DNA of 6,814 nucleotides from the NCBI GenBank assembly GCA_905236445.1, contig CAJOPQ010000083.1, forward strand, positions 1-6,814, read 5' to 3'. Origin of the DNA: an uncultured Clostridia bacterium. GTDB lineage: Bacteria > Bacillota > Clostridia > Christensenellales > UBA1242. Below, one piece after another: positions 1-4,285 of this stretch; position 1 is the first letter of the stretch, and each line of letters starts with the position of its first letter. The notes beneath the pieces are model-generated. The model did not search any database, was not told the DNA's origin, and was given only the letters and a program-made list of their open reading frames with translations. The position numbers and the translations under genes are program-made.

Positions 1-915
1 GCGATTTATAATGTCAAGAAACAAGAGAATCCTGATAGGCTAATTGATGAATTGAAAGAAGAAATCACTGCTGACTTAAGAAACGGAAAGTATGATAACG
101 AAATAATAGAAATCAATCTAGTAGATACACCTAAGGCTATTAATATTATGCCTGGAATGGGTGGAGAGATGGACTTTGGCAATGTGTTGGGCAGTATTTT
201 GCCTCCACAAAGGAAGAGAAAGAAAGTTACTGTTGCCAAAGCAGAAGAAATTATGCTTAATGAAGAAGTTGAGAAGTTGATTGACAATGATTCTGTCAAC
301 TCAGAGGCTATCTTAAGAGCAGAGCAAGAAGGAATAATATTCATAGATGAGATAGACAAGATTGCTGGCAAATCACAGCAAAAAGGTCCAGATGTAAGCA
401 GAGAGGGTGTGCAGAGAGATATTCTGCCTCTTGTAGAAGGTAGCACAGTTAATACTAAATACGGCACTATTAAGACTGATTATATCTTGTTTATATGTGC
501 TGGTGCATTCCATGTTAGCAAAGTAGAAGATCTTATCCCAGAATTCCAAGGAAGATTCCCTATCAGAGTAGAATTAACTAGTCTTGATGCAGATGATTTC
601 TATAAGATACTAACTCAACCTAAGAATGCGCTAACTCTTCAATACAAAGAGTTGTTAAAAGTAGATAATATAGAATTGGAATTTACAGATGAAGCTTTGC
701 AATTTATTTCTGATCTAGCAGAGAAAGAGAATGATACTAATGAAAATATTGGTGCAAGAAGGTTACATTCTCTTATGGAAGCGTTATTAGAAGATATTTC
801 GTTTAATGCTAATGGCTCTCATCCAATGAGTACTGTTAAGATAGATAGACCATATGTAGAGCAAGCGTTCAAAGACACAACTAAGAAATATGATTTGAAA
901 AAGTATATAATATAG
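1..915 (+). CDS. hslU: ATP-dependent protease ATPase subunit HslU (ClpY), 5'-truncated by window edge
   Basis: HslU is the AAA+ unfoldase ring that binds, unfolds and threads substrates into the HslV peptidase in the cytoplasm. The reading frame is open from base 1, so the gene starts upstream; 304 C-terminal residues are visible of the roughly 440-470 usual for the family. The N-terminal Walker A region is therefore missing. The visible part begins inside the I-domain. It then shows Walker B (GIIFIDEIDK, residues 111-120), the family signature GPDVSREGVQRD (129-140), the sensor-1 region with LFICAGAF (163-170), the arginine-finger segment QGRFPIRVEL (183-192, Arg185), the sensor-2 motif GARRLH (251-256) and a C-terminal tail ending KKYII. 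That hydrophobic tail matches the family end that inserts into HslV to activate it. All visible key residues are intact, so a functional protein is expected. The dUTPase gene follows 19 bases later, suggesting co-transcription. hslV is not in view and would be expected upstream. Identification is firm from recalled family sequences. Confidence 0.97.
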   Translation, partial: AIYNVKKQENPDRLIDELKEEITADLRNGKYDNEIIEINLVDTPKAINIMPGMGGEMDFGNVLGSILPPQRKRKKVTVAKAEEIMLNEEVEKLIDNDSVNSEAILRAEQEGIIFIDEIDKIAGKSQQKGPDVSREGVQRDILPLVEGSTVNTKYGTIKTDYILFICAGAFHVSKVEDLIPEFQGRFPIRVELTSLDADDFYKILTQPKNALTLQYKELLKVDNIELEFTDEALQFISDLAEKENDTNENIGARRLHSLMEALLEDISFNANGSHPMSTVKIDRPYVEQAFKDTTKKYDLKKYII

Positions 916-924
916 CACAACAAA

Positions 925-930
925 AGAGGG
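925..930 (+). promoter_or_regulatory. Shine-Dalgarno of dut
   Basis: AGAGGG lies four A residues before the ATG at 935. It fixes that ATG as the dut start and shows dut is translated independently of hslU, which ends at 915. No promoter was recognised in the 19-base gap, so transcription probably continues from hslU. Confidence 0.75.
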
Positions 931-934
931 AAAA

Positions 935-1390
935 ATGAGAAAATTCGAGATAGTGGAAGATTTTGCCATTAAATATAACGAGAAAGATATAGTTTTGCCC
1001 AAAAGAGCAACAACACATAGTGCTGGATACGATTTCTATTCGCCAACTGATATTACAATTGAGGCTGGGAAGTCCGAAATTATATGGAGCAATGTTAAGG
1101 CAATGTGCAATGAGGGTGAATTCTTGCTTATTGTTGTAACATCTGGAATGGGCAAAAGGGGACTTATACTTTCTAACGGCATAGGAGTTGTAGACAAAGA
1201 TTACTATGGCAATCCAACAACAGATGGCAATATAGGTTTTAGAATAACTAATCTTGGAAGCGAGCCATATACTTTTGCCAAAGGTGACAAAATAGGTCAA
1301 GGAATTTTCATGCCATATTATACACTAGACGAAGATAATTACGATGACATTAAGCGAGTTGGTGGATTTGGAAGTACAGACAATAAATAA
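935..1390 (+). CDS. dut: dUTP diphosphatase (dUTPase), with atypical motif 2
   Basis: The trimeric dUTPase family hydrolyses dUTP to dUMP and pyrophosphate, keeping uracil out of DNA and supplying dUMP for thymidylate synthesis. The 151-residue protein has normal family length. Motif 1 is HSAGYDF (28-34). Motif 3 is GVVDKDYYGN (84-93), with Asp87 as the expected catalytic Asp and Tyr90 as the expected uracil-discriminating Tyr. It carries the short insertion ending DGNI that is common in Bacillota and phage enzymes. Motif 4 is GDKIGQGIFMPY (117-128). Motif 5 is RVGGFGST (141-148), the mobile P-loop-like C-terminal arm with its Arg and Gly residues. Motif 2, normally Arg-Ser-Ser followed by a Lys-Arg-Gly-Leu type stretch, reads VTSGMGKRGL (68-77): the Arg is Thr, the second Ser is Gly, and the loop looks one residue short. 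Activity may be altered. The start is set by AGAGGG upstream. The gene ends just before an intrinsic terminator, so it is the last gene of the hslU transcript. Confidence 0.93.
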   Translation: MRKFEIVEDFAIKYNEKDIVLPKRATTHSAGYDFYSPTDITIEAGKSEIIWSNVKAMCNEGEFLLIVVTSGMGKRGLILSNGIGVVDKDYYGNPTTDGNIGFRITNLGSEPYTFAKGDKIGQGIFMPYYTLDEDNYDDIKRVGGFGSTDNK

Positions 1391-1400
1391 AGTGATATGA

Positions 1401-1432
1401 AAAGCAACTATAATCTAATAGTTGTTTTTTTT
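1401..1432 (+). terminator. Intrinsic terminator after dut
   Basis: CAACTAT (1405-1411) pairs with ATAGTTG (1418-1424) around a six-base loop. The stem can extend outwards by a G-U and several A-U pairs (1401-1404 with the T-run). Eight T residues follow (1425-1432). It starts 10 bases after the dut stop and should end the hslU-dut transcript. Confidence 0.88.
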
Positions 1433-1461
1433 GTCAATTATATTATATTTAATCATACAAT
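1431..1461 (+). promoter_or_regulatory. Possible sigma-A-type promoter for the membrane protein gene
   Basis: TTGTCA (1431-1436) resembles a -35 box and TACAAT (1456-1461) a -10 box. The spacer is 19 bases, longer than the preferred 17. A transcript from here would begin at about 1468-1470, right at the ATG at 1470. The upstream terminator makes a separate promoter necessary, but in such AT-rich DNA look-alike boxes are frequent, so this is tentative. Confidence 0.35.
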
Positions 1462-1469
1462 ATATTGAT

Positions 1470-2096
1470 ATGACCAAGAATTCATCTAGACAATCGTATT
1501 TATTGAAAAGTTACTTTGCTACTATATTTAAATATTTTGGAGTTAAGACAATAATTGTCTTTGCGTTTTTTGTGTTAGGAACTGTGCTGGGTTTAATAAT
1601 CGCCACACAGATAGAAGAAATAGAAATCACAATATTACAAGATAACGCATTGCTTGCTTTCTTGTCATTAGAATATGGATTTATTTCGCTATTTCTAATT
1701 TATCTACTGCAATATACGTTGCTTATCTGTTATGCGATATTTGTTAATCACAATACTTTGCTCCATATTATTAATATTTGCATAATAGTAGTATTTGGAT
1801 ATATCGTAGGATTTAATTTTATAATACTTATTAGCACAATTAATTTTGTAAGTGTAATCATTGCAATTGTTCTGTATCCAATCTTCCACCTTGTAACTAT
1901 ACTGATTGTATCGTTTATAGTCGCTATATCGTGGCATAGAAACTGTGAAGTACGCAAATTTGGCAGATGTCGCAATCCTCTTATATGTAACAATGCAAAG
2001 CTTCTGTACTGTATCCCAATAATATTAATAATTGTATTGCAGTTCGTTTACTGCCTGCTACTTAATATCTTTCATATGTTTGTGGTGATAGAATAA
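1470..2096 (+). CDS. Integral membrane protein, about five TM segments, possibly SpoIIM-like
   Basis: This 208-residue, very hydrophobic protein has predicted membrane segments at about residues 26-46, 71-92, 99-122, 126-154 and 179-207. A short acidic loop (EEIEI, 49-53) follows the first segment. Basic residues sit in the N-terminus and in the loop at 155-178, so the positive-inside rule gives N-terminus in and C-terminus out. Length, segment count and layout, including a GTVLG glycine pair in the first segment and a VGF stretch in the third, resemble the SpoIIM family. SpoIIM belongs to the engulfment machinery of endospore formers, and relatives occur in non-spore-formers. I recognise this only by general pattern, so it could equally be an unrelated membrane protein. 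The loop after the fourth segment is Cys/Arg-rich (Cys159, 167, 173). The ATG at 1470 is the first Met in frame. Upstream TTG codons (1422, 1431) lie inside the preceding terminator and are unlikely starts. No Shine-Dalgarno is visible. The gene is flanked by terminators and appears monocistronic. Confidence 0.72.
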   Translation: MTKNSSRQSYLLKSYFATIFKYFGVKTIIVFAFFVLGTVLGLIIATQIEEIEITILQDNALLAFLSLEYGFISLFLIYLLQYTLLICYAIFVNHNTLLHIINICIIVVFGYIVGFNFIILISTINFVSVIIAIVLYPIFHLVTILIVSFIVAISWHRNCEVRKFGRCRNPLICNNAKLLYCIPIILIIVLQFVYCLLLNIFHMFVVIE

Positions 2097-2113
2097 CATA
2101 ATTGATATATACT

Positions 2114-2173
2114 AAGACTAACAAAGTAAATTTATTATAATTTAGTTATAAATTCTTTTTGTTAGTTTTTTTT
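2114..2173 (+). terminator. Two-part hairpin terminator after the membrane protein gene
   Basis: An outer stem pairs ACTAACAAA (2117-2125) with TTTGTTAGT (2158-2166), extendable over 2114-2116 with T residues. Inside it, AATTTAT (2129-2135) pairs with ATAAATT (2148-2154) around a 12-base loop. T residues run from 2166 to 2173, the first overlapping the stem. It begins 18 bases after the stop codon at 2096. The long, interrupted AT-rich stem is less canonical than the other two terminators in the window but has the same logic. Confidence 0.68.
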
Positions 2174-2182
2174 GTCTTTGTG

Positions 2183-2191
2183 TGATACACT
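2183..2191 (+). promoter_or_regulatory. Possible extended -10 promoter of the lipoprotein gene
   Basis: TGATACACT gives the extended -10 TG one base ahead of a TACACT hexamer (four of six matches to TATAAT). No good -35 box is at the right distance, since that position is occupied by the T-run of the preceding terminator; extended -10 promoters can work without one. Initiation near 2198 would leave a leader of about 20 bases that includes the Shine-Dalgarno. Confidence 0.4.
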
Positions 2192-2203
2192 ATTTGCAGA
2201 CAA

Positions 2204-2210
2204 AGAGGGG
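2204..2210 (+). promoter_or_regulatory. Shine-Dalgarno that sets the lipoprotein start
   Basis: AGAGGGG ends six bases before the ATG at 2217. It decides between this ATG and an in-frame TTG at 2172 that lies in the terminator T-run. The chosen start also gives a proper lipoprotein signal peptide. Confidence 0.85.
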
Positions 2211-2216
2211 ATACAA

Positions 2217-4238
2217 ATGTTACAAATAATTCGAGACAAGTTAAAAATTATTATTACACTGTTAATTATTATATTCAGTGCTTTTTGTTTGACTGCTTGT
2301 TTCGGTGACGGTACTTCCTCAACGGCATCGAACGGAAGTTCTTCCTCATCTAGTGGCAGTCAAGAGCAGCAGAATCAAGATGATGGCAAAGAAGCAATAT
2401 CGTCACATAACGAAGATGATTTCTTTAGTGGTGTTCTAGTGGCATATGATGCGGGATATAGTGGCAAATTCTATGATGTTCCAACTGATTCCACTAAGAC
2501 ATTTACAGAATTGCTTGATCGCGAGATCACAACTTTTACAACACACCTAATATATGCACTTAATGTGCTATATGGAGATAACTCCAACGTAACTTCAGAA
2601 AGCAATGCAACTTTTAATCTTTTGAATGCCAACTCGGAGCTGGCAGGTATGTGGGGCTCGATTGATTCTCTTGATGTCAAACCTTCTACTTTACTGTCAA
2701 TTGATAAAAGAACTGACAAGCGATATTTGCTTAATACTAGCGATTTTGAGAACAACAAACAAGAACTTGCAAGATCCATAACTGCAGTAGCAAATCTTGG
2801 CGAAGATAACAATAAGCAAGGCCTACAATTTAACTTTGATAGAGCAATAGAGGGTGGGTTCACATATTATCATGATGCAGAGTTCGAAGGATATAACAAA
2901 GGCTACTTTACTGAAGATATCAATACTAATTATAGATGGACAATGAATATTAGTAGCAATGGAGAATTCTATAATTCCACTATAAGAGATGCTATAGCCA
3001 ATATTCTTGCTAACCAATCATTTGATCAGGGTGTGTCAAACAAATCTTATGAGGAAGCGTTGAAAGATATAGAATATCTTGGTTTTTCTCCTAGTGATCA
3101 ATCAAATATTACACAATATATCCTAAGTAGTGTAATAGGTTCAGCATATAATTATGATGAAGCAATAATGAGGCGTATTTCAACGACATATATTGATTGC
3201 TCTGTGATGCATGATGATGAAGATAAATTCCCTACTGATATTAATATACATTATTACAAGGCGTATGATTTTACTGTAAAAATATTGGTAGAGAGAATGG
3301 CTCAAATTACAATTGATGGAATTTATACTTTAGACGAAGAATATGATCCCAACAGCGAACATGGAAGAACATTTTTCTATCCAATTATGCCAAGGACAAG
3401 CATAGATATCATGCGTTGTAGTGAGATTTTTTCCAAAACTAATAATATTAACTTCGATGACGATGGCAACTTTGATATAAATAAGTTTCTAGAAGAATAT
3501 GATGAGAACAAAGATATTACACCTTTGCTAACTGATATTAAATTAAAACAGATAATATTTATTCCAAAACTTAGTAAGTCAGTTAAGGATGAATATCTAG
3601 ACAATTTAAAAGAAAAATATGGCAACAATTATTTGCAATATTCAGACCTTAGATTTGTCATTGAATCTATGAATATAGGGGTTAATGCAACTACGTCAGC
3701 AGATGAGAGCGAATTCATATTGCTTCCTGTATTTACTATAGTCGCCGATGATGGTGAAGATGTGTATGTGTATCAGGGCAATGTTAACAATGAGGTGTCA
3801 GGTGTTGGATCTAGCAAACCAGACATATGTTATGATGAATATGCGCTGTGTATCGACAACCTAGAGTTTGATGTTAATGAAGATGAAGCTAGTTATACAA
3901 TCAAAGATGTAATGGGGACTAGCAAATTCGATGATTACGAGGGTGTTGAGTTGTTTGACGAAGACGATAAGCCTAACCAAACTTATTTCCATTCCGATGC
4001 CGAAGGAAATTATCTTATTGTGGATATGGCAGCTAGTTATACTTTCGATGATACTGTCTACAAAGTAACTATCGATGAAGAGAAGAATACATTTATTTTC
4101 ACATTTAATGGCAAAGTAAATTTCTTGCAAATAGACTTTTTGTACTATGATATCAATGCGCAAGATATTTACAATTCCAATGCAGGAGCAATTGAGCCAC
4201 AGAGCATGGATCTATTTATATTATCTATATGGACTTAA
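2217..4238 (+). CDS. Large lipoprotein of unknown function
   Basis: This 673-residue protein has a type II signal peptide: a basic N-region (Arg6, Lys8, Lys10), a hydrophobic core rich in Ile and Leu (11-23), and the lipobox Leu-Thr-Ala-Cys ending at Cys28. It should be lipidated on Cys28 by Lgt, cleaved by Lsp, and anchored on the outer face of the cytoplasmic membrane. A flexible linker rich in Ser, Gly, Asn and Gln (about 30-60) follows. The remaining ~610 residues are acidic, rich in Asp, Glu, Asn and Tyr, with no membrane segment and no family I recognise. There is no visible solute-binding, peptidase or glycosidase signature, though a weak one cannot be excluded. An EF-hand-like stretch at 412-423 lacks the usual last ligand. 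The C-terminal ~100 residues look beta-rich, with alternating Tyr/Phe/Ile and Asp. The upstream Shine-Dalgarno and signal peptide make the start secure. The gene appears monocistronic, lying between two terminators and convergent with another surface-protein gene 45 bases away. Confidence 0.88.
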   Translation: MLQIIRDKLKIIITLLIIIFSAFCLTACFGDGTSSTASNGSSSSSSGSQEQQNQDDGKEAISSHNEDDFFSGVLVAYDAGYSGKFYDVPTDSTKTFTELLDREITTFTTHLIYALNVLYGDNSNVTSESNATFNLLNANSELAGMWGSIDSLDVKPSTLLSIDKRTDKRYLLNTSDFENNKQELARSITAVANLGEDNNKQGLQFNFDRAIEGGFTYYHDAEFEGYNKGYFTEDINTNYRWTMNISSNGEFYNSTIRDAIANILANQSFDQGVSNKSYEEALKDIEYLGFSPSDQSNITQYILSSVIGSAYNYDEAIMRRISTTYIDCSVMHDDEDKFPTDINIHYYKAYDFTVKILVERMAQITIDGIYTLDEEYDPNSEHGRTFFYPIMPRTSIDIMRCSEIFSKTNNINFDDDGNFDINKFLEEYDENKDITPLLTDIKLKQIIFIPKLSKSVKDEYLDNLKEKYGNNYLQYSDLRFVIESMNIGVNATTSADESEFILLPVFTIVADDGEDVYVYQGNVNNEVSGVGSSKPDICYDEYALCIDNLEFDVNEDEASYTIKDVMGTSKFDDYEGVELFDEDDKPNQTYFHSDAEGNYLIVDMAASYTFDDTVYKVTIDEEKNTFIFTFNGKVNFLQIDFLYYDINAQDIYNSNAGAIEPQSMDLFILSIWT

Positions 4239-4239
4239 T

Positions 4240-4285
4240 AAAAAAAAAGATATATTTTATGCAAAATATATCTTTTCTTTTTTTT
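4240..4285. terminator. Bidirectional intrinsic terminator between convergent genes
   Basis: A perfect 14-bp inverted repeat (4245-4258 with 4263-4276) encloses the four-base loop ATGC. The right side continues into T residues (4278-4285) after one C, and the left side begins with A residues from 4240, which read as T on the - strand. It can therefore stop transcription from both sides. It starts one base after the lipoprotein stop (4236-4238), and its right T-run overlaps the stop codon of the - strand gene (4284-4286). Confidence 0.9.

Noticed and set aside
6..467. 153-codon open frame on the - strand
   Set aside because: It lies wholly antisense to hslU, whose motifs are certain, and has no recognisable protein features or start signals.
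881..1300. 139-codon open frame on the - strand
   Set aside because: It is antisense to dut, whose motifs fit the family throughout. It is a by-product of low GC content.
1422..1469. Upstream TTG starts extending the membrane protein by up to 16 residues
   Set aside because: These codons fall in the terminator hairpin and T-run after dut, and no Shine-Dalgarno precedes them.
2471..2863. 130-codon open frame on the - strand
   Set aside because: It is antisense to the lipoprotein gene, which has a clear Shine-Dalgarno, signal peptide and uninterrupted 673 codons.
3450..3485. EF-hand or dockerin-like calcium loop in the lipoprotein (NFDDDGNFDINK, residues 412-423)
   Set aside because: Positions 1, 3, 5 and 6 fit, but the twelfth position is Lys instead of Glu or Asp and there is no second copy. 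Asp-rich stretches are common in this protein, so chance is likely.
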